A stretch of 64,000 bases of DNA from Compostibacillus humi (GCF_014637175.1 NZ_BMEV01000001.1:1-64000); one strand, 5' to 3'. Shown: positions 16,265 through 25,616, numbered from the stretch's first letter. Translations and numbers: made by a program. Notes: generated from the letters alone by a model not told the origin.

Positions 16265-17632
16265 CTATTCTGCCATCGGTTCTAATGCAGCAAATGGTGC
16301 CATCAGCTGACGAACATCATCGATGTGTTCCAATTCCAGCACCTTTTCTGAAAAATCTTTCGGATGGATCCCTTCTGTTTGACCGGCCATCCGCATAAAT
16401 TTGCGGACTAAATCCGCTTCGCTTACCGGGTTTTCCGGATCTCCCTTCGGAAAATCCGTTTCTTTTACGATTTCTTCGCCGGACCGCAGTTTCACGACGA
16501 GCCGTGCTCCCCATTTTTCCGGATAGGCCCGGTCGATTTCCGGAACACTTGCGACGTGAACCTTTTTCATCACAGCGCGAATCGTTTCATCCCAAAGGGC
16601 TTCTTCCGTAAACTGGTCCAGCCCCCCTTCCCCCGTAACAAGGGCCAATGCAGTACAATACTGAAGGCTGAATTTTGCTGCATAGACCGTGTCCGGTTCT
16701 TCGTTATCGGTAATATTGATTGCCACTTGATACGTGTTGACGGTGATGCTTTCAACCTCATCCGGCTGAATGTCCCGCTCCTTCTTCAGTTCGATGGCCA
16801 AATCCATCGCATGGTGGGTATGGCGGCAGGAAGCGTGGACTTTAAAGGAATTTTCCATAATTTTATGCTGTTTCCCGAGTCCGTCGGTAATTTTCGACAC
16901 ATCATAGTCCTCGCTCATGGCGTTGAAAAAACCCCGCCGTCCTTCTAAAATTTTCTTCGCCCCGGTAAATCCTTTCGCTGCCAACAGCGCACTGATGACT
17001 CCGTTCATCGCCGCTTTCCCCGGATGGAGCTGTTTTGACATCGCTCCGTCTTCGATAAACTCCCAGAGGCCGGCTGCTTGGGTTCCCGCACTTCCCAAAG
17101 CTTCCACCATCTGTTCTTCATTTAGCCCCAGCAATTTGGCGGCTGCGGCGGCTGCGCCAAATGTTCCGCACGTGGCGGTGTTGTGCCAGTAATAATAATG
17201 GGAAGGACTTACCGCTTCGCCGATGCGGTAGCACACTTCGTAACCGGCAACTACGGCTTCAATCAATTCTTTTCCGCTCCGCCCTTTCCATTCGCCAACA
17301 GCGAGCGCCGCCGGAATGACAACGGTTGCCGCATGGATGATAGAGGCTTTATGAATATCATCCAGCTCAGAAATATGGCTCGCCGCTCCATTCACAAAAG
17401 CCGCATTCATCACCGAAGTGGAGCCGCCGGTCACAACGGCTGCCTGCGGATTTCCGCCCATATCCCGTACCATTGCGTCCATCATTTGTACCGGTTTTGT
17501 CGGTGCACCGGAAATGGCGGAGCCGAAATAATCCAAAATGCAAAGTTTCGTAAACGCAATTACTACTTCCGGCAAATCTTCATAGCGGACTGAAACAATG
17601 TAGCGGGCTAATGCTTTGCTTAAACCTTCCAT
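16265..17632 (-). CDS. MmgE/PrpD-family protein
   Basis: 455 residues of the family that includes 2-methylcitrate dehydratase and cis-aconitate decarboxylase, plus many enzymes of unknown substrate. Typical segments: LCILDYFGSAISGAP (~32), SHISELDDIHKASIIHAATVVIPAALA (~88-115), QLHPGKAAMNGV (~205) and HASCRHTHHAMD (~275). No 2-methylcitrate synthase or methylisocitrate lyase is nearby, so propionate metabolism is unlikely; an isomerase, dehydratase or decarboxylase acting on a branched di/tricarboxylate is a better guess. The second ATG (17632) is chosen because AAGGGGG lies 7 nt before it and abuts the first ATG. Confidence 0.85.
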   Translation of the reverse strand: MEGLSKALARYIVSVRYEDLPEVVIAFTKLCILDYFGSAISGAPTKPVQMMDAMVRDMGGNPQAAVVTGGSTSVMNAAFVNGAASHISELDDIHKASIIHAATVVIPAALAVGEWKGRSGKELIEAVVAGYEVCYRIGEAVSPSHYYYWHNTATCGTFGAAAAAAKLLGLNEEQMVEALGSAGTQAAGLWEFIEDGAMSKQLHPGKAAMNGVISALLAAKGFTGAKKILEGRRGFFNAMSEDYDVSKITDGLGKQHKIMENSFKVHASCRHTHHAMDLAIELKKERDIQPDEVESITVNTYQVAINITDNEEPDTVYAAKFSLQYCTALALVTGEGGLDQFTEEALWDETIRAVMKKVHVASVPEIDRAYPEKWGARLVVKLRSGEEIVKETDFPKGDPENPVSEADLVRKFMRMAGQTEGIHPKDFSEKVLELEHIDDVRQLMAPFAALEPMAE

Positions 17633-17681
17633 CCTCATCCCCCTTTGAAAATATGGATCGCTTGCGGGAACCTAGTTTTTT

Positions 17682-18860
17682 TTAAAAGGACCTTGGCAGC
17701 CCTAAGACGTGCTGGGCGATATAGGAAGTGACAAGATTGTTTGTCACCGGAGCCGTAATGTACAGGCGGGCTTCCCGGAATTTCCGTTCGATGTGGTATT
17801 CCTTCGCAAATCCGTAGCCGCCAAAGGTGTTCATCGCCGCATTGGCTGCTTTCCACGTCGCCTCTGTCGCCAGATATTTCGCCATATTCGCCTCTGCGCC
17901 GCATGGCAGGCCGTTATCGAACATCATCGCCGCTTTATCCCGCATGAGCCTTGCCGCTTCGATTTCCATGTAGGACTGGGCAATCGGGAACTGTACTCCC
18001 TGGTTTTGTCCGATCGGCCGGTTAAAAACGACCCGCTCGTTGGCGTATTGCACCGATTTATCGACAAAATACAGTCCGTCGCCGATGCTTTCCGAGGCGA
18101 TCAATACCCGCTCCGCATTCATGCCGCTCAATACGTACCGGAACCCTTTTCCTTCTTCTCCGATTAAATTTTCTTCCGGGATTTCCACGTTTTCCAGAAA
18201 TATTTCCGTCGTCGCATGATTGATCATCGTATCAATCGGCACAATCGAAAGCTTATCTTTCTGGTCTTGCATATCTAAAATAAACAGGCTGATTCCGTCG
18301 GTTTTCTTTTTCACCTGTTCCTTCGGCGTCGTTCTTGCGAGAAGCAACATCAGATCCGAATGTTCCGCCCGGGAGATAAAAATTTTCTGGCCGTTCACGA
18401 TATAGCGGTCGCCCTTTTTCACCGCTGTCGTCTGAATGCTCGTCGTGTCGCTCCCTGCCGTCGGCTCCGTAATCCCGAAGGACTGGAGACGCAATTCGCC
18501 GCTCGCTATTTTCGGCAAGTACCGCTGCTTTTGCTCCTCGCTGCCGTGGCGAAGCAGGGCGCCCATCGTATACATTTGCGCATGTCCTGCTCCCGCATTG
18601 CCCCCGGAACGGTTAATTTCTTCCAAAATAACGGATGCTTCCATCATGCCCAGGCCGGCGCCGCCATACTCCTCTGGGATAAGCACACTAAGCCAGCCTT
18701 CTTCCGTCAATGCCCGGATAAATTCTTCCGGGTATTCGTTTTTTTCATCGGTTTCTTTCCAATACGATTCCGGAAATTTTTCGCATAGCGCCCTCACGCT
18801 TTCCCGGATCATTTCCAGCTCTTCCGGGGTGCTTTTCGCCTTTAGCTCTGCCTGTGTCAT
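17682..18860 (-). CDS. acyl-CoA dehydrogenase lacking the usual C-terminal catalytic Glu
   Basis: 392 residues with the three ACAD domains. Seen: GYGGAGLGMMEASVILEEI (~65), SFGITEPTAGSDT (~131), NGQKIFISRAEHSD (~157), QFPIAQSYMEIEAAR (~290), NTFGGYGFAKEYHIERKFREARLY (~340-365). Where the common YEGTSEIQ motif should follow, the sequence is ITAPVTNNLVTSYIAQ, so the glutamate base is missing there; a subset of ACADs uses another position. It would oxidise the CoA ester made by the CoA-transferase. Compare the second ACAD in this window (35980-37143), which has YEGTSEIQ. Confidence 0.9.
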   Translation of the reverse strand: MTQAELKAKSTPEELEMIRESVRALCEKFPESYWKETDEKNEYPEEFIRALTEEGWLSVLIPEEYGGAGLGMMEASVILEEINRSGGNAGAGHAQMYTMGALLRHGSEEQKQRYLPKIASGELRLQSFGITEPTAGSDTTSIQTTAVKKGDRYIVNGQKIFISRAEHSDLMLLLARTTPKEQVKKKTDGISLFILDMQDQKDKLSIVPIDTMINHATTEIFLENVEIPEENLIGEEGKGFRYVLSGMNAERVLIASESIGDGLYFVDKSVQYANERVVFNRPIGQNQGVQFPIAQSYMEIEAARLMRDKAAMMFDNGLPCGAEANMAKYLATEATWKAANAAMNTFGGYGFAKEYHIERKFREARLYITAPVTNNLVTSYIAQHVLGLPRSF

Positions 18861-18875
18861 TTTCTTTTCCTCCTT

Positions 18876-19670
18876 TTATTTTCCTTGCCAGTTTGGCTCC
18901 CGTTTTTCGTTAAATGCCCGGATTCCTTCCAGCCGGTCTTCCGAATTGGCGCACGTGTAATAATGGCTAAGTTCGATTGTGAGTGCGGTGTGAATATCCG
19001 TCTGCAAGCCCTGATTGACCGCCTGCTTAATTGCCTTTAAGGAAAGGGGCGCATTTTTGGCAATGTCTCTTGCGATTTCCAGCGCCGTATCCAATAGCTC
19101 CTCTTTATCACAGATGGCATTGACAAGCCCTAACTGTAGAGCCCGTTCCGCACTAATATGGCTGCCGCGGTATAGCATTTCTTTCGCCAAGCCGACCGGG
19201 ATGGTCCGCGGCAATAGCTGGGTTCCGCCGATTCCCGGGATCAGCCCTACTTTTGCTTCCGGGAGTCCCAGTTTGGCATGGTTTGCCGCAATGCGCATAT
19301 CACAACCTAATGCCAGTTCTAGCCCGCCGCCAAGGGCATAGCCGTTCAGCGCTGCAATGACAGGATACGGAAATTCCCGCAGCAGCTCGGATGCCCGTTC
19401 AAAAATGTCATGCTGTTTTTTCCATTCGTCCTTCGACATGCCGTTCCGCTCTTTTAAGTCGGCCCCGACGCAAAAACCGCGGTCGCCGCTTCCGGTAACA
19501 ATGAGAACGCGAATTTCCTTATTATAAGCAAGTTCTGTAAGGCTTTGGATTAACTCTTTTCCCATTTGGGTGTTCATCGCATTCAAGCTTTCCGGCCGGT
19601 TCAGCTCCAAAATAAAAATTCCTTTGTTTGCTTCATTTTGCTGTATCCGAATCGTCTCGTATTCTCCCAT
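18876..19670 (-). CDS. enoyl-CoA hydratase/isomerase (crotonase family)
   Basis: 264 residues. Oxyanion-hole segments GDRGFCVGADLKE (~63) and ALNGYALGGGLELALGCD (~103), and the catalytic Glu in LGLPEAKVGLIPGIGGTQLLPR (~133). It probably hydrates the product of the adjacent acyl-CoA dehydrogenase (15 bp away); with HMG-CoA lyase next door a methylglutaconyl-CoA-type hydration is an attractive reading. The start follows GGAGGGTGGAAC. Confidence 0.9.
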   Translation of the reverse strand: MGEYETIRIQQNEANKGIFILELNRPESLNAMNTQMGKELIQSLTELAYNKEIRVLIVTGSGDRGFCVGADLKERNGMSKDEWKKQHDIFERASELLREFPYPVIAALNGYALGGGLELALGCDMRIAANHAKLGLPEAKVGLIPGIGGTQLLPRTIPVGLAKEMLYRGSHISAERALQLGLVNAICDKEELLDTALEIARDIAKNAPLSLKAIKQAVNQGLQTDIHTALTIELSHYYTCANSEDRLEGIRAFNEKREPNWQGK

Positions 19671-19681
19671 GTTCCACCCTC

Positions 19682-20599
19682 CTACGATGGCACCGGATAT
19701 TTCCGGTCGTATTTTCCTGCTTTCAGCACACTGCTGGACAGTTCATGGCCGATGATGTCCTTTAGTCTTTTTGATGTTTCCAGCAATTTGTCCAAATCAA
19801 TTCCTGTTTCGATCCCCATACTATGAAACATATGTACCACATCTTCCGTGCTCACATTGCCCGTTGCCCCCGGTGCAAAAGGACAGCCTCCCAGTCCGCC
19901 GAGGGAAGCATCAAAACTCGTGACGCCTGCCTGCAGTCCGGCGAGAATATTGGCAAGGCCCATTCCCCGGGTATCATGGAAGTGCAGATTCCACTTTACG
20001 TGCGGAAACTTTTCCTGTAGCTTATTGACGAGGTCGTACACTTGTTTCGGGTTCGCTACTCCCGTCGTATCGGCGAGCGTAATGACATGGGGCTCTAACG
20101 GGGCAATACTGGCAATGATGGAAAAAATCCGCTCCTCCGGCACCCGGCCTTCAAAAGGACAGCCAAAACTGGTGGCGATGGAAATATCGAGCTTCATTCC
20201 CCGGGCATCACATATTGCTTTGATTTTTTTTACGTTTTCCAGCGATTCTTCGGTCGTTTGTCGAATATTTTGTAAATTATGGGTGTTGCTTGCCGAAAAC
20301 ACGACATTGACCCGGGGCACTCCGGCTTCACTTGCGTTTTCTGCCCCTTTCACGTTCGGAACGAGGGCAACGAAATCCGCAGGACTGTCCTTCAGCCGGG
20401 AAAACAATTCGCCGCTGTTTGCCATTTGCGGCACCAGCTTCGGATGGACGAAGGAGCCAAATTCGAGCGACGTCACGCCAGCAAGCATCAGCCCTTCTGC
20501 CAATTCCAGTTTTTCCTCCACTGTGAGCAGCTTCTCCTCAAGCTGCAAGCCGTCTCTTAAAAGCACGTCATTCACTTGCACATATGCCGGCAGCTGCAC
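19682..20599 (-). CDS. hydroxymethylglutaryl-CoA lyase family protein
   Basis: 305 residues, a full-length HMGL-like TIM barrel. DVLLRDGLQ (~11) supplies the Arg-Asp pair, HFHDTRGMGLANILAG (~204) the metal histidines, and GGLGGCPFAPGATGNVSTED (~233) is the HMG-CoA lyase signature with its active-site Cys. HMG-CoA lyases give acetyl-CoA plus acetoacetate; the same family includes citramalyl-CoA lyase (acetyl-CoA plus pyruvate). First gene of the operon, starting at GTG after AGGAGGTGGGGG. No methylcrotonyl-CoA carboxylase is present, which argues against plain leucine degradation. Confidence 0.92.
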   Translation of the reverse strand: MQLPAYVQVNDVLLRDGLQLEEKLLTVEEKLELAEGLMLAGVTSLEFGSFVHPKLVPQMANSGELFSRLKDSPADFVALVPNVKGAENASEAGVPRVNVVFSASNTHNLQNIRQTTEESLENVKKIKAICDARGMKLDISIATSFGCPFEGRVPEERIFSIIASIAPLEPHVITLADTTGVANPKQVYDLVNKLQEKFPHVKWNLHFHDTRGMGLANILAGLQAGVTSFDASLGGLGGCPFAPGATGNVSTEDVVHMFHSMGIETGIDLDKLLETSKRLKDIIGHELSSSVLKAGKYDRKYPVPS

Positions 20600-20657
20600 T
20601 TTTCCCCCACCTCCTGTTACAGTCTAATCGAAATATTTAGATAATTCTTTCATAAAC

Positions 20658-20686
20658 AGTATATTGTATCCAATATTCAAAGTCAA
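20658..20686 (-). promoter_or_regulatory. promoter of the HMG-CoA-lyase operon with GntR-type operator
   Basis: On the complement: TTGACT (20681-20686), 17-bp spacer, TATACT (20658-20663). The spacer holds the perfect palindrome ATATTG-N4-CAATAT (20661-20676), overlapping the -10. The same architecture recurs at the SSS promoter with 15 of 16 operator bases conserved. Repressor binding here would block RNA polymerase; the GntR gene at 13566-14234 is in this operon, so autorepression is likely. Confidence 0.8.
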
Positions 20687-20799
20687 TAAGAAATTAACCC
20701 TGCTTCCCTGTTAGGAAGCATCGTGGCTGGCGCCATGACGGAGGCGGGACCTCTGTTTTCCGGCACTCCAACTGCGAACCCTAAAATATCCTTTACCTA

Positions 20800-22245
20800 T
20801 TACATCGGCCAAAAGCCGAGCCAGCGCCACCACGTAAAGGCGACAGCGGCAACAATAACAATGCTTGCCACTGTTGCCCAAAATCCCGGGATGTAAAAAT
20901 CCCGCTGGGCTACCAGTCCCGTTCCGTGGACGATAACATTCGGCATCGTTTCTACAATCAGAATAAAGCCGAACAGCGTCGAGACGGACGACGCAAATAC
21001 GATGACCATCGGATCCATTCCCGAAAGATTCGCAAGACCAATCAAAACCGGAAGCAGCGTCACGACTGCGGTTGAAACATTTGTCACCCCTAAATGGTAC
21101 AGATGGGAGACAATGACGACAACTAGGATGGCAAGCCACGGATTGCCAAACGCTTTCAGGACCGCATCCGTTTTCAGCATGCTTGCCAGCAGGTCAATCG
21201 CTCCCGTTTCGATAAGCACCATGCCGAGGGAAAGGGTAGCACCAATCAGAAGCACCATATCAAAGTTGACGTTAATAACCTTTTTCCAGGAGACAAAGCC
21301 AATCTTCGGCATGGCAAACAGCACGACCGCCAGGAGCGCAGGTACCGTCGGATGAAACCCGTGCAGCGACTGGGTCATCCACAAAAGCACGGTTCCCGTC
21401 AAAATGACGATACATTTAATTTCCTTGCCCGTAAGCGGTCCAATCGCGCTTTTCTTTTTCTTCATCTCTTCCTGCAATGAGGCAAAGGAGTAGTCTTCCG
21501 GCGGGTACGTTTTCCAGACAATGAACGGGATAGCTGCCATTAGCAGCAGCCAAATCGGAAAGGCGTACAGAAACCAATCGAAATAGGATAAGGTTCTGCC
21601 CAAGTAAAGCTGCAAAATTTCGATGGTGAGAATATTGCCGATGGCAGCCGTTAAAATCGCCGTGCCGCTAATATTGCCGGCAAAGGCCGTGCCGATGAGC
21701 ATTAATTTGCTGAAATTGCTCCCCTTTTTTGCCCCGACTGCCGTGATGACCGATAAAACGACAGGAATGACGAGCTGGGTCCGGACCGCCGTGGCCGGAA
21801 TGAAAAACGCCTGCACTTGCATCAGCAGAAAAAGTCCGATAAAAATTCCCTTCGGCGACCGGCCCCACTTTGCCAGCAAAGAATACGTAAGCCGGTCCAT
21901 CAGCGGGGTTTCATTCACCGCTTTGGCGATCATCATTCCGGCGACAATTAAAAAAACCGCCGGCGAGGCAAAACCGCTTAAGGCGACATCGATGGAGACG
22001 GCTTTCATTAAAAGCAAAAGCACCAAAGTTAAGATGGAAGTCATGCCGAGAGGAATTGGTTCCAGCGCCCATAACAATAATCCGAAGAGCAGCACCGCAA
22101 TGGCCGTCCTCGCTTCCCATTCCACCTCCGCCGGCAACAGCAATAATACCGCGAAGAAGCCGGCAGCCGCTAAGGTGAAAGCGAGAACCCGCCGGGAAAA
22201 GGAAAATGCTCTTCGCTTTGTTAATTTTTTCGTTTCCTGTTCCAT
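20800..22245 (-). CDS. DASS/SLC13-family anion:sodium symporter
   Basis: 481 residues with about 11-12 TM segments. Family signatures: ALEPIPLGMTSILTLVLLLLMK (~60), an SNT-like region AGNISGTAILTAAIGNILTIE (~189) and VTNVSTAVVTLLPVLIGLA (~385), where the two NT hairpins bind Na+ and substrate. Transports di- or tricarboxylates. It is downstream of the TRAP-TAXI genes and upstream of the HMG-CoA-lyase operon, giving a second uptake route for probably the same or a related acid. Confidence 0.88.
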   Translation of the reverse strand: MEQETKKLTKRRAFSFSRRVLAFTLAAAGFFAVLLLLPAEVEWEARTAIAVLLFGLLLWALEPIPLGMTSILTLVLLLLMKAVSIDVALSGFASPAVFLIVAGMMIAKAVNETPLMDRLTYSLLAKWGRSPKGIFIGLFLLMQVQAFFIPATAVRTQLVIPVVLSVITAVGAKKGSNFSKLMLIGTAFAGNISGTAILTAAIGNILTIEILQLYLGRTLSYFDWFLYAFPIWLLLMAAIPFIVWKTYPPEDYSFASLQEEMKKKKSAIGPLTGKEIKCIVILTGTVLLWMTQSLHGFHPTVPALLAVVLFAMPKIGFVSWKKVINVNFDMVLLIGATLSLGMVLIETGAIDLLASMLKTDAVLKAFGNPWLAILVVVIVSHLYHLGVTNVSTAVVTLLPVLIGLANLSGMDPMVIVFASSVSTLFGFILIVETMPNVIVHGTGLVAQRDFYIPGFWATVASIVIVAAVAFTWWRWLGFWPM

Positions 22246-22392
22246 TTTTCATCCTACTTTTTCTTAATTTTGCTTACAGTTGCATTTGTTCTCTTCATTG
22301 CCAAAGGAAACTTTTCGACTCCAATGAACACATCGTGAATATAACACGAAGCCCCAGGGCCGTACAGACCCGGAGCCTCCGCATGAAAAATC

Positions 22393-24411
22393 CTATCCAA
22401 CTGCTTCCTCCGTTTTTCCAGCCGGGGTGCCTCCTCGATGGAAAAACTTTTGAATTACAATAACGGCAGCTACAACAGCCAGGCCGATGAAATCCGTGAC
22501 AACTCCGGAAATCATGAAGAGGAGGGCCGCAGCCAATAACAATATGCGGCTATACCACTTGGCTGATTTGCCGAAAAACCAGCCTTGAACTGCTGCCGCC
22601 AGCAAGTAAACTCCAAGCAGCGCGGTAATGACGGCAAGCGCAATCGTTACGGTATTCCCTGCTTCAAGCAATAATTCCGGACTGTAGAAAAACATAAACG
22701 GCACGATAAAGGCGGCCAGTCCAAGCTGAAATGCTTTAAAGCCGGTTTTCATCGGATCGGTGCCGGAAATTCCGGCTGCTGCAAAGGCAGCGAGTGCCAC
22801 TGGCGGTGTAATTGCAGAAATGACTGCAAAATAGAAGACGAATAAATGGGCGGTTAGCGGATCAAGCCCCATGTTGATTAACCCAGGTGCGACGGCCGAT
22901 GCTGCAACCGCATAGGCGGCAGTTGTCGGCATTCCCATTCCGAGAATAATCGCAATCGCCATGGCAAAAATCAGCGCAAGCAGCATGTTGTTATCGGCAA
23001 TGGACAGCAGCAAGGAGCTGAACCGCTGGCCGACACCGGTCAGGGCGATGACCCCGACGATAATTCCGGCACAGGCGACAATGGCAATAAGCTGCAAAGC
23101 ATTTTTCATCCCTAATTCTAACGCCAATAATATTTTCTTTAATCCCATTCGGGTATCTTTGCTGAAAAGGCTGATGACAAAGCTGGAAATAATACCGACC
23201 GTTCCAGCAAAAATAACTGAACGTCCTTGAACGAGCATGATAATTAACAATAATACCGGAATAAACAAATACACATGTCTTCCGATTTCATTGATAGAAG
23301 GCAGCTGTTTTCTTGACAGGCCGACAAGCCCGGATTTTACCGCCTGAAAATCGACCATAAAATAGACGGACGTGAAATATAGAATTGCCGGAATGGCTGC
23401 GGCAATAATAATTTCCGAATATTTTATACCGGTAATTTCCGCCATAAGGAAGGCGCCGGCCCCCATAATCGGCGGAAGCAATTGTCCTCCGGATGAGGCT
23501 GTAGCTTCCGTAGCCGCTGCGAAACGGGCAGGATATCCGGTCTTTTTCATGAGCGGAATCGTAAGGGACCCTGTCGCTACAACGTTTCCGGCAGAAGTTC
23601 CGTTGATCATTCCCATTAGCGCCGAAGAGAATACGGCCACTTTCGCCGGTCCTCCCCGTAAGCCACCGGCAACGGCAAAGGCAACTTTCATAAAGTACTG
23701 GCCGACCCCGGACATTTGCAGAAACGCCCCAAAGATGATAAAGAGAATAATATACTTCGAAGATACATCGGTCGTAACGCCAAAAACGCCATCAAGGCCA
23801 TACACGTAGGTGACGAACCGCTCTAACGAATAGCCATTATGGTTAAGGATTCCCGGCAAGTAAGGACCTAAAAATACGTATGCAATAAAGACGAAGGCAA
23901 GAATCGGCAACGTCCAGCCGCTCGTACGTCTCGTAAACTCAATGACAAGCAGCAATCCGGCTAACGCAACGTAAAAGTCCATATCCGTCGGCACAACGCC
24001 AAACCGGAAAACGATCTGGTCTAAGTTGGCGTAAATATAGTAGCCGATATAAATGGAAATAATGATTAAAATCCAGTCAATCAGCGGAATTTTATTCGAT
24101 TTTGACCGCCAGCCCGGATAAAGCATCAATCCTAACACCGTACCGAAAACTAAGTGGGTGCTGCGAAAGACCCAAGGGTCGATGGGATTTAAGTTGAGAA
24201 TGTATAAATGAAAGAGGGCGCCGATGATGGCAATGGTCATAAATACGTAACGAACCCAGCCGGTGAGGTTGCGTGTGCCGGAAGCAGATTCCAGCGCATC
24301 TTCATCAATGGTCGTATCAATTTTTCCGTCTTTTAAAAAGGCTGTTTGACTTTTCGGCTGTTCTTCCTTAATGTTCGTTTTTTCTTCCGGCTGTTTTTTT
24401 TCTTCAGACAA
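22393..24411 (-). CDS. TRAP transporter fused permease (4TM/12TM type)
   Basis: 672 residues: small (DctQ-like) and large (DctM-like) subunits in one chain, the form that partners TAXI binding proteins. Cytoplasmic charged N-terminus (~50 residues), then many TM segments. DctM-type motifs: GMINGTSAGNVVATGSLTIPLMKKTGY (~265), SSGGQLLPPIMGAGAFLMAE (~300) and GMGMPTTAAYAVAASAVAPGL (~500). Starts at TTG after GAGGAGGAG. 101 bp downstream of the TAXI receptor gene, with which it forms a sodium-driven carboxylate importer. Confidence 0.92.
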   Translation of the reverse strand: MSEEKKQPEEKTNIKEEQPKSQTAFLKDGKIDTTIDEDALESASGTRNLTGWVRYVFMTIAIIGALFHLYILNLNPIDPWVFRSTHLVFGTVLGLMLYPGWRSKSNKIPLIDWILIIISIYIGYYIYANLDQIVFRFGVVPTDMDFYVALAGLLLVIEFTRRTSGWTLPILAFVFIAYVFLGPYLPGILNHNGYSLERFVTYVYGLDGVFGVTTDVSSKYIILFIIFGAFLQMSGVGQYFMKVAFAVAGGLRGGPAKVAVFSSALMGMINGTSAGNVVATGSLTIPLMKKTGYPARFAAATEATASSGGQLLPPIMGAGAFLMAEITGIKYSEIIIAAAIPAILYFTSVYFMVDFQAVKSGLVGLSRKQLPSINEIGRHVYLFIPVLLLIIMLVQGRSVIFAGTVGIISSFVISLFSKDTRMGLKKILLALELGMKNALQLIAIVACAGIIVGVIALTGVGQRFSSLLLSIADNNMLLALIFAMAIAIILGMGMPTTAAYAVAASAVAPGLINMGLDPLTAHLFVFYFAVISAITPPVALAAFAAAGISGTDPMKTGFKAFQLGLAAFIVPFMFFYSPELLLEAGNTVTIALAVITALLGVYLLAAAVQGWFFGKSAKWYSRILLLAAALLFMISGVVTDFIGLAVVAAVIVIQKFFHRGGTPAGKTEEAVG

Positions 24412-24512
24412 CGTTTCTCCTCCTCACTCTCCAATTTTCCGTGTGAAAAATGGGAATAGATTCCCGGACGGGGCTGTCCGGGAATCTATCCACTTGCCTC
24501 TCCATCTGGAAA

Positions 24513-25595
24513 TTAGTTATTCCATTCTGGCGGATAAACAGCCTCCGGAAGTTCGATGCCGATTTCTTCATAGTAGCGGATGGCCCCAGGATGCATCGGG
24601 TAACTTTCGTTAATTAAAATCGCTTCCGGATCCCTTGCTTCTTCAGCGGAAGCGTGGGTCGTAATCATTTGTTCAATGTTTTCGTGATATGCTTTGACAA
24701 AGTCATAGACAAAATCTTCGTTGGCATTTTTGTGGACGACCCCGTAGTTATATTGGGCAATCGTCTCAATGTCGGAATCTAGGGATTCATACGTGTCTTT
24801 CGGAATGACAAAGTCGACAAAGTACGGCAATGCCTCTTTCACCTTTTCCCGTTCTTCCCCGTCAATTCCGTAAATATTAATGTCCATTTGCGCTTCAATT
24901 TCTGTTACTGCTGCAATCGGAATACCGGCGGAGAATCCGATATGATCGAGCTGACCGTCCATCATTTGTGATGCCATGTCACTGGCGCCGGCCTGTACTT
25001 GGTCACCTGTCTCAATGCCGAGGGCTTCATAAATGAGCGGGTTATACGTTCCCGGCGTTCCTCCGGCAGGACCGACCCCGACCCGCTCGCCTTCATGCTC
25101 CAAAATGCTTGTCACACCGGATTTCGCCGTAGACCACCAGTGGAATGGCGTATGGTACATCGGGAAAATGACGCGAATATCTTCGTACTTGTTTCCTCCT
25201 GTCCAATCCCCTTCTCCATGAATTCCTTCATATAGCGGACCTTCCGTTACCATCCCGATCTGAATGTCATCGGCATCCAGCAATTGGATGTTATGCACCG
25301 GACCGCCGGTAACTTCCACGTTGGATGTAATGCCCAAATGTTCTTCCAACAAATTGGCCAGTCCGCCGCCCCAGATGTAATATGTTCCCCCCTGGGATGC
25401 GGTACCGATCGTTACCGTGCTCGGATAGTCGGCACTTTCCCCTTCCTCCGCTGTTTCTTCTGTCTCTTCACTGTCACCCCCTGTATCGCTGCTTTCCGAA
25501 TCTCCGGAATCATCACTGCCCCCGCTGCAGGCGGCAAAGAACAGCACCAAAAGTGCCATTGCCAGAAACAGCAACGCTTTTTTCAACTTGACCAT
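24513..25595 (-). CDS. TAXI-family TRAP solute-binding lipoprotein
   Basis: 360 residues. Signal peptide with lipobox FFAACSG, then an acidic Ser/Asp/Glu linker (~25-55) and the TAXI fold beginning TVTIGTASQGGTYYIWGGGLANLLEE. Ends with the family's HPGAIRYYEEIGIELPE motif. Binds the substrate for the fused permease encoded next. The gene is 21 bp after the DctB-like gene. Confidence 0.92.
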   Translation of the reverse strand: MVKLKKALLFLAMALLVLFFAACSGGSDDSGDSESSDTGGDSEETEETAEEGESADYPSTVTIGTASQGGTYYIWGGGLANLLEEHLGITSNVEVTGGPVHNIQLLDADDIQIGMVTEGPLYEGIHGEGDWTGGNKYEDIRVIFPMYHTPFHWWSTAKSGVTSILEHEGERVGVGPAGGTPGTYNPLIYEALGIETGDQVQAGASDMASQMMDGQLDHIGFSAGIPIAAVTEIEAQMDINIYGIDGEEREKVKEALPYFVDFVIPKDTYESLDSDIETIAQYNYGVVHKNANEDFVYDFVKAYHENIEQMITTHASAEEARDPEAILINESYPMHPGAIRYYEEIGIELPEAVYPPEWNN

Positions 25596-25616
25596 CTCTT
25601 CTCCTCCCTTTTATTC

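Noticed and set aside
18360-18788. Long rightward open frames opposite the 11.4-32 kb genes as overlapping genes
   Set aside because: They mirror the codon structure of the G+C-richer leftward genes, lack ribosome sites and encode Arg/Pro/Ser-rich strings without recognisable domains.
16265-20599. Operon read as leucine/isovalerate degradation
   Set aside because: HMGL, crotonase and ACAD fit, but both subunits of methylcrotonyl-CoA carboxylase are absent, while a CoA-transferase and dicarboxylate sensors and carriers are present.
19848-20627. 259-codon rightward frame over the HMG-CoA lyase gene
   Set aside because: It is the antisense of a complete, motif-rich HMG-CoA lyase gene; Ser/Thr/Pro-rich low-complexity product and no start signal.
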